Both the position numbers and the translations under genes were made by a program. Of a stretch of 64,000 nucleotides of DNA, positions 19,026 to 27,882 are shown in pieces. Numbering within the stretch: the stretch's first letter is position 1; every line of letters begins with the position of its first letter. Origin of the DNA: Acidobacteriota bacterium (lineage in GTDB: Bacteria > Acidobacteriota > Terriglobia > Terriglobales > Acidobacteriaceae); NCBI GenBank assembly GCA_021791875.1, contig JAJYVU010000008.1, positions 1 through 64,000 on the forward strand, given 5' to 3'. Under the pieces are notes generated by a model. The model did no database searches, had not been told where the DNA came from, and saw nothing but the letters and a program-made list of their open reading frames with translations.

Positions 19026-20471
19026 TCACGCTCCCTGCTTCCCGCGCTGGTTGCCGCCTTTTTTGCGCTGTGGATTCAGCTGCTGGTCGAAGACCTTGTC
19101 GTTCAGGTACGGCCTCACGGTCTTCGGCAAGGCGGGGCCGGCCTTCGGCGCTTTCAGCGGATTCACGATGGTCGGCGTCACAATGACGATCAGGTCCGTT
19201 GTGGAGGTAGTGTTCTGCTTTGACCGGAAGAGCCAGCCCAGCACCGGAATCTTCGCGATAGCAGGCATGTGCTGAAAGTCGTCGGTGAGCCGATGGTCCA
19301 GCAGGCCCGAAATGGCAAAGCTCTGCCCGTTGCGGAGCTCAACTTCGGTGGTTGCCCGGCGGGTATCGATGGCCGGGATCGTATATCCGGAAATCTGCAC
19401 TTCGTTGGTGTAGTCGAGCGCGCTGACTTCCGGGGCGACCTTGAGGCGGATGGTGCCGTCGGGATTGACGTAAGGCGTAAAGGTGAGCCGCACGCCATAG
19501 GGTTGGAACTGCACGGTGACAGTGGCCAGTCCTCCAGCGGCGCCCTCGACGACGGGAAAGGGAAACTGCCCGCCGGAAAGAAAACTCGCGGTGACTCCGC
19601 TGAGTGAGGTGATCGTGGGCTCCGCAAGAATCTGCAACACCTGCTCCTGCTCCATCGCCGCGATGGCTGCGCCCACATTGAGGTCTGAGTTGTACAGCAG
19701 AAGATTCAGCGGATTTGTCACCTGGACGGGGTTCGCCGAGGTGTTTCCGCCCAGGGTGACATTGCTGAAAGACTGGAATTGTCCCGTACTGGTGATCGCA
19801 CTGGTGCGGTTGCCCTCGAAGAGGTTGAATCCCAGCTGCTCGGCGCGCGTACGGTCCACTTCGGCGAATCGCACCTTGAGCCTTACTTCGTCGAGGTGAG
19901 GCGGATCGAGGACCAGCGAGTTGGTCACGATTTTGCTGTAGCCGGCAGCAATCTTTACCGCTCGCGCAACATCGTCCTTGGTTGTCGCGATGCCGGTCAA
20001 TGTGACTCGATCGAGCCGTGCGACGGCATGAATCTCCTCGTGCGGGAAGGCTGCATCCAGCGCATCCTGCAGGCCCGAGACGTCGATATCCGCCACCACG
20101 TTGTAGAGCTGGCAGTGACCGTGCTCATCCCAGACGGCGAGGGTGCTCACGCCAGCCGTTTTGGCGGAAATCAGGAGCTGATACGGGTTTACGGTGAGGG
20201 AATCGAGGACGGCCGGGTTGCTGATGTAGATCTTGTGCAGCCTGGCCGAGGTCTGGATGACCACCGAGTGCCCGACGACGACGTGCATCGTCTGGCTACG
20301 TTGGCTGAGCCCGATCGAACTAGGTGAAACCGGCTCATGATAGACCGGGCGCTGTGCCAGGGATCTGGGCGGCAGGCAGGCGAATCCTGCGAGTGCAAGG
20401 CTCAGCAGCCCCGCGGTTGCCCTGCGGGACCGGGGGCTCTCGATATGCGGCAATGGCATGCGGAATCTCAT
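19026..20471 (-). CDS. cpaC: Tad pilus outer-membrane secretin CpaC/RcpA
   Basis: The 481-residue protein starts with a basic N-terminus and a signal peptide (to about residue 40, ending SLAQ), followed by a pilus-type N-terminal domain (QTMHVVVGHSVVIQTS), a BON-like segment and a secretin domain with QVLQILAEPTITSLSG and the C-terminal KIPVLGWLFRS signature. It forms the outer-membrane channel. The ATG at 20471 was chosen because the longer frame (to 20669) runs through cpaB; it sits 4 bp after the cpaB stop with GGAGAGGA upstream. Another ATG at 20459 is possible. Confidence 0.92.
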   Translation of the reverse strand: MRFRMPLPHIESPRSRRATAGLLSLALAGFACLPPRSLAQRPVYHEPVSPSSIGLSQRSQTMHVVVGHSVVIQTSARLHKIYISNPAVLDSLTVNPYQLLISAKTAGVSTLAVWDEHGHCQLYNVVADIDVSGLQDALDAAFPHEEIHAVARLDRVTLTGIATTKDDVARAVKIAAGYSKIVTNSLVLDPPHLDEVRLKVRFAEVDRTRAEQLGFNLFEGNRTSAITSTGQFQSFSNVTLGGNTSANPVQVTNPLNLLLYNSDLNVGAAIAAMEQEQVLQILAEPTITSLSGVTASFLSGGQFPFPVVEGAAGGLATVTVQFQPYGVRLTFTPYVNPDGTIRLKVAPEVSALDYTNEVQISGYTIPAIDTRRATTEVELRNGQSFAISGLLDHRLTDDFQHMPAIAKIPVLGWLFRSKQNTTSTTDLIVIVTPTIVNPLKAPKAGPALPKTVRPYLNDKVFDQQLNPQRKKGGNQRGKQGA

Positions 20472-20475
20472 GGCG

Positions 20476-21294
20476 TCAGAAAGAAGTCCTCTCCGTGCGA
20501 TTGCCGAGGATGGTTTCGACGGTGTAGGGCGCGGGCCTCGGCTTGGCCGGACGGCGCACGCGGCCGGTGCCGGAAGGCCGCGCCTGGAGACCGGAGAGAT
20601 TGACCAACTGCGCCAGGTCCACCGGGGGCACCTTGACCTGCTTCTGGTCGGCGCCGTTCCTGAGCACAAAATGAATCGCGCCCCGGGCGCTGGCCAGCAC
20701 TGCTTTTTCGGCCTGTTCCGGTGTCAGCAGCAGGGTAACGATGTTCACATGGGTGGGTTTGCCTTTGGGGTTGGGCTCGGTCTGCTGCCCGGTAGCCAGA
20801 ACCTCGACATCCTGTAGGACGATCGCTGTCACGGGCTCGGAACTATGGCCAATGTCGTAGGTCACGAGCACATCCACATGGGAGCCGGGGTAAATGAAGC
20901 CGCCGACGGCGACAACGTCATCGGTAGACAACGCCACGGCGCGCATGCCCTTGGGAATGTGGGTTACAATGCCTAGACCGCTTCCGGGGGCGGCAAGATC
21001 CGCATTCAGAATCGGTTCGCCGGCGGCCACGGGATAAATTGTTGTTCGGCCGGTGACACCGGCAACATTCTGGAATCCGCCCTGCAAGGGAGAGGTCTGT
21101 GGCCAGGAGATATCTTTGAGCGACGCGGCTGTGACCAGCTCCCCGGCGGCAATTGGCTTTGCGGCGACCACGTAGGTCAGTGTGGGCACGGCTGGCGGCG
21201 GTTTTTTCGCCATGCGCCGGCTCAGCAGGAGCGTGCATGCGCCGGAAATCACCAGCGCTGCGACCAGTGCGACCAACATGCGACGGCTGTTCAC
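20476..21294 (-). CDS. cpaB: Tad pilus protein CpaB/RcpC
   Basis: The 272-residue protein has one N-terminal membrane anchor (about residues 6-25), then a SAF domain (YVVAAKPIAAGELVTAASLK and GEPILNADLA) and the RcpC region containing GMRAVALSTDDVVAVGGFI, PGSHVDVLVTYD and LLLTPEQAEKAVLAS. It is a periplasmic partner of the CpaC secretin. It is separated from flp by 199 bp that contain a hairpin, and is followed at 4 bp by cpaC. Confidence 0.92.
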   Translation of the reverse strand: MNSRRMLVALVAALVISGACTLLLSRRMAKKPPPAVPTLTYVVAAKPIAAGELVTAASLKDISWPQTSPLQGGFQNVAGVTGRTTIYPVAAGEPILNADLAAPGSGLGIVTHIPKGMRAVALSTDDVVAVGGFIYPGSHVDVLVTYDIGHSSEPVTAIVLQDVEVLATGQQTEPNPKGKPTHVNIVTLLLTPEQAEKAVLASARGAIHFVLRNGADQKQVKVPPVDLAQLVNLSGLQARPSGTGRVRRPAKPRPAPYTVETILGNRTERTSF

Positions 21295-21445
21295 CGTCGA
21301 CCTATCAGGACAGGGCCCGTTGACAACATCACCAAGCGATCCACTTTCACTGTCATAAGGTAAATTTCGGCCAAGAACACAATTCCCGTTACACCGCCCG
21401 TACGGTCAGGGCGATTTCAGCGTTACTGCAGCACTGCAAAGGAAA

Positions 21446-21471
21446 GGGCGTCTGCAAATCTGCAGGCGCCC
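21446..21471 (-). terminator. Attenuator-like hairpin between flp and cpaB
   Basis: GGGCG-T-CTGCA and TGCAG-G-CGCCC pair around AATC, giving a 10-bp stem with one mismatch. Read on the minus strand it is followed by CCTTTCCTTT rather than a clean U-tract. Its place between the pilin gene and the assembly genes suits partial termination that keeps pilin mRNA in excess. Confidence 0.5.
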
Positions 21472-21493
21472 CTCCGAAGTAAGCGTCCGCGGC

Positions 21494-21679
21494 TTAGATA
21501 ATCGCGGCGGTAAGCTGGCTAGACACGCTGGTGAACAGGCTGGAAATATCTTTGCCCAGCGTGCTCATGGCAGCGACAGCCGCCAGCGCGATCAGAGCTG
21601 CAACGAGAGCGTACTCGATCAGGTCCTGACCGGATTCATCCCGCAGCAGATTTTTCAATGTACTGAAAATGTTGTTCAT
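21494..21679 (-). CDS. flp: Flp/Fap-type major pilin precursor
   Basis: The 61-residue product has the Flp prepilin form: a charged leader, the cleavage site after Gly in ESGQDLIEYA, Glu at +5 and Tyr at +6, and a hydrophobic helix (VAALIALAAVAAMS). After cleavage by a prepilin peptidase it would be polymerised by CpaF/TadB/TadC. The ATG at 21679 was chosen because the longer frame (to 21787) adds an unlikely leader, and GAGGGAG lies 6-7 bases upstream. No prepilin peptidase gene is in the window. The 283 bp upstream are AT-rich and should hold the operon promoter. Confidence 0.9.
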   Translation of the reverse strand: MNNIFSTLKNLLRDESGQDLIEYALVAALIALAAVAAMSTLGKDISSLFTSVSSQLTAAII

Positions 21680-21962
21680 GGCTTCTCCCTCACGGTCCAA
21701 CCCCTGAGTTCTAAATATCTCTATGGAGCTGGTATTCTGCAGTGATAGTAACCTTAAATCTGAACATATGTAATATTTTTCATGCAACTTTGGTGTTATT
21801 TACGTAACGAGTGTAAAGATTACTTCATGTTGCGCGAAGGCTCCTCCCCCGTCCACAGGCAGAGCCCGAGAGATAGGGAAACGGCGATCCGCGCCTTTCA
21901 GCGGACGACTGCCTGCATCATCGGCAGACGCGCGGTAAACGTGAGGATTTTCGAGGGAAAAG

Positions 21963-23120
21963 TCAGCCGGTAACGGGACCGGGATTGCGGTGGGATTGGC
22001 CGGTCAGCTCATGGTCCAGTTGCAGGATGTAGGCATCCGTCATGCCGGCAATGTAGTCGGCGACGACCCGTGCCGCGCCACTTTCTCCTACTTGCGCGGC
22101 GTAACCGGCCGGCAGCCGGGAGGCATCTTCCATCCACCAGCTGAAGAGCCGGTGGATGACGTCGGATGCTTCGCGATGCGCCGAGGCGAGTTCCTCACCC
22201 AGGTAGAGGTTCTGGTACAGGAAGCGCTTGGTGGCCATGCGCAGTGCTTCCATCCCTGGGCTGAAGCCGCAGGTGCGTTCCGGCCAGTGGCGTATCTGGT
22301 TGAGGCTGGTCAGGCGGTGTTCGTGAGTCCGGGCCGCTGTCTGGTCGATGAGGTCGGTGACGAGCGCATTCAGCATGCGCCGCAGCGCCTCATTGAATTT
22401 CAGCTTGGCTTGCGCGTCAGGAAATTCATGTTCGAGCGGTGCGTAGTAGCGCTCAAACAGATCCACGCCGTCGCGGACCTGGCTGAGCGAGAGAATCCCG
22501 GCTTCCATGCCGTCGTCCAGGTCGGCGGTGAGGTAGGCGATTTCGTCGGCCAGATCAATGATTTGCGCTTCGAGGGGTGGGCGCAGGTCAAGGAAGAATT
22601 CATCGAGTTCGGGGTGATCGGCGGGGGTATAGTCACGGGAGTGTTTGATGATGCCCTCGCGCACCCCAAGCGTCAGGTTGACGCCGCGGAATTTGAGGTA
22701 GCGCATCTCGAAATGGTCGACGATTCGCAGTGCGTGCAGGTTGTGGTCAAAACGCAGGCCGTATTGGCGCATCGCCTCGTCGAGCGCCCGCTCGCCGGCG
22801 TGGCCAAAGGGAGGATGCCCGATATCGTGCACCAGTGCGAGGGTCTCGGTCAGGTCCTGGTTGAGACCCAGCGCCACGGCGATGCTGCGCGCAATCTGCG
22901 CCACTTCCATGGTATGGGTGAGGCGGCTGCGGAAGTGGTCGGAGTAGCGCTCGGTGAAAACCTGGGTTTTCCCGGCCAGCCGCCGGAAGGCGCGCGAATG
23001 AATCACGCGGGCGCGGTCGCGCGCGAAGGGAGTGCGATAAGGATGAGCGGGCTCGTCAAATCGGCGCTGGGAGAGCGGTCCCTCGTCTGGGACGGCGCAC
23101 GCAACCGGCAGCGGATTCAC
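21963..23120 (-). CDS. dGTPase-like HD-domain deoxynucleotide triphosphohydrolase
   Basis: The 385-residue protein has the HD signature: His69 in RLTHTMEV and His98-Asp99 in LVHDIGHPPFGH, typical of dGTPase-like proteins that hydrolyse dNTPs to deoxynucleosides and triphosphate. The N-terminal SRAFRRLAGKTQVF block is also conserved. The GTG at 23120 is chosen because it overlaps the TGA of the upstream TPR gene as GTGA, a common coupling arrangement; a longer frame to 23255 would overlap that gene by 139 bp. It resembles the short type 2 dGTPase-like group rather than the longer E. coli Dgt. Confidence 0.85.
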   Translation of the reverse strand: MNPLPVACAVPDEGPLSQRRFDEPAHPYRTPFARDRARVIHSRAFRRLAGKTQVFTERYSDHFRSRLTHTMEVAQIARSIAVALGLNQDLTETLALVHDIGHPPFGHAGERALDEAMRQYGLRFDHNLHALRIVDHFEMRYLKFRGVNLTLGVREGIIKHSRDYTPADHPELDEFFLDLRPPLEAQIIDLADEIAYLTADLDDGMEAGILSLSQVRDGVDLFERYYAPLEHEFPDAQAKLKFNEALRRMLNALVTDLIDQTAARTHEHRLTSLNQIRHWPERTCGFSPGMEALRMATKRFLYQNLYLGEELASAHREASDVIHRLFSWWMEDASRLPAGYAAQVGESGAARVVADYIAGMTDAYILQLDHELTGQSHRNPGPVTG

Positions 23121-25240
23121 GAGCGCGGCGGCGTTGCGGACTCCTTCGCCAGCCGGTTGCGCACATTGTCCAGTCGCTTCTGCACCTTGCCGAGTTCCCC
23201 GGGTTCGGCATCCGCCGGCAGAGTATGCGCAAATTCCTTCAACGAAAGCTCCCACTGCTCGGCGGCCAGTTTCAGCTGGCCGGTTTTCTCGTAGAGCTGG
23301 CCCAGGTGGTCGTGGACCGTGGGGTCAGTGGAATCACGATCGCAGGCCTGCCGCAGATTTTTTTCGGCCTCGGGGTAATTGCCCATCTTGAAGTAGACCC
23401 AGCCCAGCGAATCAAGGTAGGCGTAGTTCATGGGGTCGAGCTGGACGGCTTTCTTGATCATGGCCAGCGCCTGGGGCAGATCCTTGCCGCGGTCGGCCAG
23501 CATGTAGCCCAAATAATTGAGCGCCACGGAGTTATCCGGTTGCAGGGCGAGCACTTTGCGGAATTGCGCTTCAGCCGGATCGAGGTGGTTGGTACGCTCG
23601 AGCAGCGCGCCGCGCAGAAAGTAGACAAATATCTTTTCGTCGTTTGTCGTGGACAGTTTTTCGGCTTTGTTCAGAGCCTTGGAGGCTGCGTGCCAATGGC
23701 CGAGGCGTGTCTGCATCTGGGCCAGCGAAAGGTAGACTTCACGATCCTCAGGCTTGCCGGTCAGCAACGAGTTATCGAGGGCAATCGCCTTGGTGGCATC
23801 TCCGGTGTCGGCCATCGTGCCGGCCAGCATCATCTTCATGGACCGGCTGTTCGGCAGGCTTTTCACCGCCTGCTCGGCTGCCTGACGCGCCTTGTTGTAC
23901 TCATGCGCCGAGCCGTAGGTATCCACTTGTGACTGATAGGCTTGTTCGGCATATTTGCCGCCCAGGTCGGTCATCTTTTCGTAGGTTGCAATCGCATCGT
24001 CTACCTTGTTTTCTTCGCGGTAGACGTGTGCCAGCCGGTCGAGGAACAGGAACCGGTCAGTCTTCTCGTCTTTCGAGTAGTCGCTGGCCGGGCGGTCAGA
24101 AATATGCACCAGCTTCTTGAACGCCGCTTCCGCCTTGTCGAGACGTCCCAGCGCGTCGTCCAGCAGGCCTTCATCGTAAAGGATCTCGATGGAGTCTGGG
24201 TTGATCGCCTTGGCCTTCATCAGGTTGTCGTAGGCCTGCTGAAATTTGCCGTTATGCCGCTGGATATCCGAAATCCGGAGGAATGCTGTCGCATCCGTAG
24301 AGTCGGCGGCGGCAACATCCTCGTACAGGCCCAGCGCCTTGTCGTACTGTTGGTCGGCAAAGAGATTTTTCGCCAGCGCTTTTTCGATATCGACGTTGCC
24401 TGGGTCCAGCTGCAGGGCACGCTCGAAGGCGGCAATCGCTTTTTTCGTCTGCTTCTGTTGTTCGTAGGTGAGCCCCAACGCATATTCCATGCGGGGCGTC
24501 TGGTTGCTTTCCGGCACGCCGCTCAAAATTTCGATCGCTTTTTTCGGATGGCCTGCGTCGCTGTAAAAGCGCGCGAGATTCAGCACAGTGCTTTCTGAAT
24601 AGGGGTCGAGCTTGCGGGCGGCTTCAAACTGCGCCTCGGCTTTGGCCTCTTCCTGGTTGGCTGCATAGAGACGGCCAAGCATGAGGTGGTTGGGCGCGCT
24701 GTTGGGTTCGAGCTTGACGATGGTTTCGTATTCGCTGGTCGCCAGCTGCAGCATCTGTTCGGCGGTCGCCTGATCCTGCTGATTGTTGCTCAGGGAGTTG
24801 AGGTAGATCCGCGCGAGCAGCTTGTGCCCCTCGATATCGTTCGGGTCCTGCTTGACCTGCTTCTGGGCAGCCTCAATGGCCTGCTTGATGTTGCCTGTCT
24901 GGAAGTAGAGATTCGCGAGGTGGTCTTCCAGAAACTTTGAACCGGGATCGGCGCTCATGGCCAGGCGGTATTCCTCGATGGCCTTGGCGGCATCCGCGGG
25001 TCGGCCGTAAGTAGAGGAGAGCTGCTCGTAGTAGTGCGCCAGCATGTAGTGGTAGTAGGCGTTGCCTGCGCTAGCCGGCTCGGCAGCTTGATCCGCGGCC
25101 GGCTGCGCCGGTGCGGTCTTTACCGGTGCGGAGGGTTTGTGTGCATCCGGCCTGGGGCGGGTCTGCGCGAGTGCGGCGCACGAAAGCGAGAGGGTAGCGA
25201 TAAGAAGCAGACGGGCGCTGCGATGGGATGCACGGCTCAT
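23117..25240 (-). CDS. Secreted TPR-repeat protein
   Basis: The 707-residue product begins with a signal peptide (residues 1-27, ending ALAQ) and an Ala/Pro-rich linker, then carries roughly a dozen or more tetratricopeptide repeats, seen as recurring pairs such as AIEEYRLAMSADPGSKF, AIAAFERALQLDPGNVD and LDSLGWVYFKMGNYPEAEK. TPR arrays of this type scaffold protein complexes in the periplasm or at the outer membrane. The ATG at 25240 was preferred to 25324 because the signal peptide begins there, although its ribosome binding site is weak. It overlaps the HD gene by 4 bp. It could serve as a TadD-like pilotin, but this is not shown. Confidence 0.75.
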   Translation of the reverse strand: MSRASHRSARLLLIATLSLSCAALAQTRPRPDAHKPSAPVKTAPAQPAADQAAEPASAGNAYYHYMLAHYYEQLSSTYGRPADAAKAIEEYRLAMSADPGSKFLEDHLANLYFQTGNIKQAIEAAQKQVKQDPNDIEGHKLLARIYLNSLSNNQQDQATAEQMLQLATSEYETIVKLEPNSAPNHLMLGRLYAANQEEAKAEAQFEAARKLDPYSESTVLNLARFYSDAGHPKKAIEILSGVPESNQTPRMEYALGLTYEQQKQTKKAIAAFERALQLDPGNVDIEKALAKNLFADQQYDKALGLYEDVAAADSTDATAFLRISDIQRHNGKFQQAYDNLMKAKAINPDSIEILYDEGLLDDALGRLDKAEAAFKKLVHISDRPASDYSKDEKTDRFLFLDRLAHVYREENKVDDAIATYEKMTDLGGKYAEQAYQSQVDTYGSAHEYNKARQAAEQAVKSLPNSRSMKMMLAGTMADTGDATKAIALDNSLLTGKPEDREVYLSLAQMQTRLGHWHAASKALNKAEKLSTTNDEKIFVYFLRGALLERTNHLDPAEAQFRKVLALQPDNSVALNYLGYMLADRGKDLPQALAMIKKAVQLDPMNYAYLDSLGWVYFKMGNYPEAEKNLRQACDRDSTDPTVHDHLGQLYEKTGQLKLAAEQWELSLKEFAHTLPADAEPGELGKVQKRLDNVRNRLAKESATPPRS

Positions 25241-25410
25241 GAATGGGGTCGTAACCGGACCTTTCCTGGCAAATGGCCGGCAGGCGGCGGTTTTGCCCCC
25301 GCGTTTGCAGCCGGAAAACACCATTTGTATCTTTGATTGTAACTCTGTGACAGGAGGCCCTCGCTCGCCTGTCGCGGCCGGCGCGTCTATGCTAGACAGA
25401 AGTCGTTCTT

Positions 25411-25974
25411 ATGCCCAGTTCGCCGCAAGACCTTCGTATCTCATCCCGCACGGAACCAGCGGAAGGGTACGCCCAGGATGAGGTTCATGGCGACAAATGG
25501 CTGGTCCTGATTGGCGTCCTCAAGCTCGTCAAGGGATTCCTGTTCATTCTTCTGGGCGTCGGAGCGCTGCGCCTGCTGCATCGCGACCTGGTTGGTTTCC
25601 TGGCCCACTGGATTGTGGTAGTCCTGCGTTTCGATCCGGAAAGTCATGCCGTCAACTTCATCCTGGCCAAGGCTGCGCTCATCCATCCCCGCGAGCTCAG
25701 GATGTTGAGTGCGGGTATCTTTCTCTACGCCGCGCTGGATCTGGTGGAAGGCACAGGGCTTGTCCTGGAAAAAGTGTGGGCCGAGTACGTCACGCTGTTC
25801 ATAACGGCCGCGTTTCTGCCCTGGGAGTTCTACGAGCTGATCCGTCACTTCTCCCTGTTCAAGATCGGGCTGGTGCTCGCTAACGTCCTCATTGTGCTCT
25901 ACCTGTTGTGGTTAGTGCAGGCGCAGGCCCGGCGCCGCATGACCCGCCTGGTTCACCGGAAGTCTCGCGAATAG
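25411..25974 (+). CDS. DUF2127 membrane protein
   Basis: The 187-residue protein has about four membrane segments (near residues 33-52, 66-76, 104-120 and 150-167). It shows the DUF2127 pattern: GVLKLVKGFLFILLGVGALRL near the start, then LSAGIFLYAALDLVEGTGL and a central FLPWEFYELIRHFS. The function of this family is not established. It is divergent from the TPR gene and precedes the mraZ promoter region; a small inverted repeat at about 25999-26016 follows the gene. Confidence 0.75.
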   Translation: MPSSPQDLRISSRTEPAEGYAQDEVHGDKWLVLIGVLKLVKGFLFILLGVGALRLLHRDLVGFLAHWIVVVLRFDPESHAVNFILAKAALIHPRELRMLSAGIFLYAALDLVEGTGLVLEKVWAEYVTLFITAAFLPWEFYELIRHFSLFKIGLVLANVLIVLYLLWLVQAQARRRMTRLVHRKSRE

Positions 25975-26303
25975 GCTTGTATTTCTGAATTGCAAGCCCT
26001 TTTGCGGGCAAAAGGAACCAGAAGAGTTAACCGCAACATCTTGCGGTTTCCCGCTTTGCGCCCCTATGCATAGATTTCCCGATTTTGGTCTTCGCCAGTC
26101 CTTCGCCTTTTTGAGATTTCCACCGTAAGTATTTGATTTTTGGCGTTTGACATGGGGCGTAGCTGGGGTACGATGTGGACAAATGTGGTCAGAAGTGGAG
26201 CAGACCTCACGAGTTTTCGTAGAAAGACGATAACGGCAACAGAGTAGCAGTAATTTCAGCAATTTCACTTGGTTTTCTCCACATCGGATCAGGGTTATCA
26301 ACG
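25975..26303. other. Intergenic region carrying the dcw promoter
   Basis: The first part has a short perfect inverted repeat (CCTTTTGC / GCAAAAGG, 25999-26016) that may end the DUF2127 transcript. The second part holds the mraZ promoter and phased TGG repeats, described separately. Confidence 0.5.
26147..26200 (+). promoter_or_regulatory. Sigma-70-like promoter with phased TGG repeats (candidate MraZ operator)
   Basis: TTGACA at 26147-26152 and TACGAT at 26069+100 (26169-26174) are separated by 16 bp. Five TGG-starting pentamers lie at 26153 (TGGGG), 26164 (TGGGG), 26176 (TGGAC), 26186 (TGGTC) and 26196 (TGGAG), spaced 11, 12, 10 and 10 bp. E. coli MraZ is known to bind TGGGN repeats on a 10-bp period upstream of its own gene. 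The first two repeats fall between the promoter hexamers and the others overlap or follow the predicted start, a layout expected for autorepression. Confidence 0.65.
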
Positions 26304-26744
26304 ATGTTTCGCGGCAATCATCCAACCCGGGTCGATGAGAAAGGGCGCCTCAAGCTGCCGGCGGAATTCAAGCGCCGGATTGATGAGCAGTACGGCACCC
26401 AGTTCTACATCACCAGCAAGGATGGCAGGGTCGCGGAGATTTACCCACTGCAGGAGTGGGAAAAGATCGAGCAAAAGCTGGCTGCGATTCCCAGCATGAA
26501 TCCTGCAAAGAAGAAGTTTCTGGACCGGGTCAACTATTACGGCCAAGTCACTGAGATGGACGCGCAGGGCCGTGTTCTGCTGCCGCAGATCCTGCGCGAG
26601 GCGGCAAACGCTACCGGCGATGTGGTTGTGTTCGGCATGCAGACGTACCTCGAGGTCGCGAACCACGAGGCCTTCAAGCAGAACATGGAGCAGAACCCGC
26701 TCACCACGGAAGATGAGCAGGCGCTGGCAGATTTTGGATTGTAA
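26304..26744 (+). CDS. mraZ: Transcriptional regulator MraZ
   Basis: This 146-residue protein has two tandem AbrB-like domains, each with the DxxGRxxxP signature: DEKGRLKLP near residue 11 and DAQGRVLLP near residue 86. MraZ forms a ring and represses the dcw cluster by binding repeats upstream of itself. It is the first gene of the cluster, 20 bp before rsmH. Length fits the family (about 140-155). Confidence 0.95.
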   Translation: MFRGNHPTRVDEKGRLKLPAEFKRRIDEQYGTQFYITSKDGRVAEIYPLQEWEKIEQKLAAIPSMNPAKKKFLDRVNYYGQVTEMDAQGRVLLPQILREAANATGDVVVFGMQTYLEVANHEAFKQNMEQNPLTTEDEQALADFGL

Positions 26745-26764
26745 ACGCCCCCGAGGGGGAGCAC

Positions 26765-27658
26765 ATGGAGCGTGAGCGTCATGTGCCGGTTCTTTTACAG
26801 GATGCGATCCGTTACCTGAATGTGCGACGGGGCGGCGTCTATGCGGATGCCACCCTGGGACTCGCGGGGCACTCGACGGCCATAGCAAGACAGCTTGGTC
26901 CGGAAGGCACGCTGATCGCCTTTGACCGCGATCCGGAAGCCGTGAAACTGGCCCGGGAACGCATGGAGGCGCTGCGTGAGGAGCTCGGGCCGGAGATGCC
27001 GGCCGTGGTCCTGCATGACACCGAGTTCAGCGAGGCAGAAGCGCTGATTGAGCCAGCCAGCCTCGACGGTCTGCTGGCCGACTTCGGCGTCAGCTCGATG
27101 CAGTTTGACGAAGCGCACAGAGGATTCAGTTTTCAGGCGGAAGGCCCACTCGATATGCGGATGAATCCGCGGGAGGGGGTGACCGCCGCACAGGTGGTAA
27201 ACCAGTTCGGCGAAAAACAGCTCGCCGACCTGATTTACGAATTCGGAGAGGAAAGGAGGTCGCGGAGAATCGCCAGAGCCATTGTCCGGGCACGGCCGAT
27301 CAGCACTACCGCGCAGCTTGCGCGGGTTGTTTCGGCCGCTGCCCCGGCGATGAAATCGGAGCGAATTCATCCGGCGACGCGAACCTTTCAGGCGCTCCGA
27401 ATCTACGTGAACCAGGAACTGGGGCAAATCGAGGCGCTGCTGAAGGCGGCGCCCGCGCTTCTGAAGCCCGGTGGGCGGCTGGTGGTGATCAGCTTCCACT
27501 CCCTGGAAGACCGCATTGCGAAAGACGCGTTGCGGGAGGGGGCACGGCAGGGAATCTATGAAGTGTTAACGCGCAAGCCGGTCACGGCCAGCGCCGAGGA
27601 AATGGATCGCAACCCCCGCGCACGCAGCGCGAAACTGCGCGCCGCGGAACGCATATAG
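26765..27658 (+). CDS. rsmH: 16S rRNA m4C1402 methyltransferase RsmH
   Basis: The 297-residue protein methylates N4 of C1402 in 16S rRNA. The SAM-binding start reads DATLGLAGHSTAIA, slightly different from the common GGGGHS, and IAFDRDPEAV follows. Further signatures are LADFGVSSMQFDEAHRGFSF, GPLDMRMN and the late VVISFHSLEDRIAKD. GGGGGAG lies just upstream of the ATG. The second place in a dcw cluster is the usual one. Confidence 0.95.
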   Translation: MERERHVPVLLQDAIRYLNVRRGGVYADATLGLAGHSTAIARQLGPEGTLIAFDRDPEAVKLARERMEALREELGPEMPAVVLHDTEFSEAEALIEPASLDGLLADFGVSSMQFDEAHRGFSFQAEGPLDMRMNPREGVTAAQVVNQFGEKQLADLIYEFGEERRSRRIARAIVRARPISTTAQLARVVSAAAPAMKSERIHPATRTFQALRIYVNQELGQIEALLKAAPALLKPGGRLVVISFHSLEDRIAKDALREGARQGIYEVLTRKPVTASAEEMDRNPRARSAKLRAAERI

Positions 27659-27664
27659 GAGTTA

Positions 27665-27725
27665 TCAGTTGTCAGTCCCCAGGGTTTCAGTTTCTCAGGA
27701 CTGATAGCTGGCAACTGACAACTGA
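27665..27725. repeat. Inverted repeat in the rsmH-ftsL gap
   Basis: A perfect 12-bp inverted repeat (TCAGTTGTCAGT / ACTGACAACTGA) is separated by about 37 bp that contain further CTGATA/TATCAG-like parts. No U-tract follows. The structure may be a dispersed intergenic repeat or an mRNA processing hairpin within the operon. Confidence 0.55.
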
Positions 27726-27882
27726 AAACATCGGGCCCAGGGTCGTCCTACCGAAAGTAAACACAGCGAAAGTAATACCTCAGACGACTTCTGCAGTACC
27801 CCATCCTTCCAGAACTCAGCGGCCCTGGCCCGGTCGCAAGGAAGGAAAACAGCAATACCGGCAAGGGAATCAGGAGAAGACC

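Noticed and set aside
21034-21294. Minus-strand alternative frames within cpaB as separate small genes
   Set aside because: Shadows of cpaB, which has its SAF domain motifs in the called frame.
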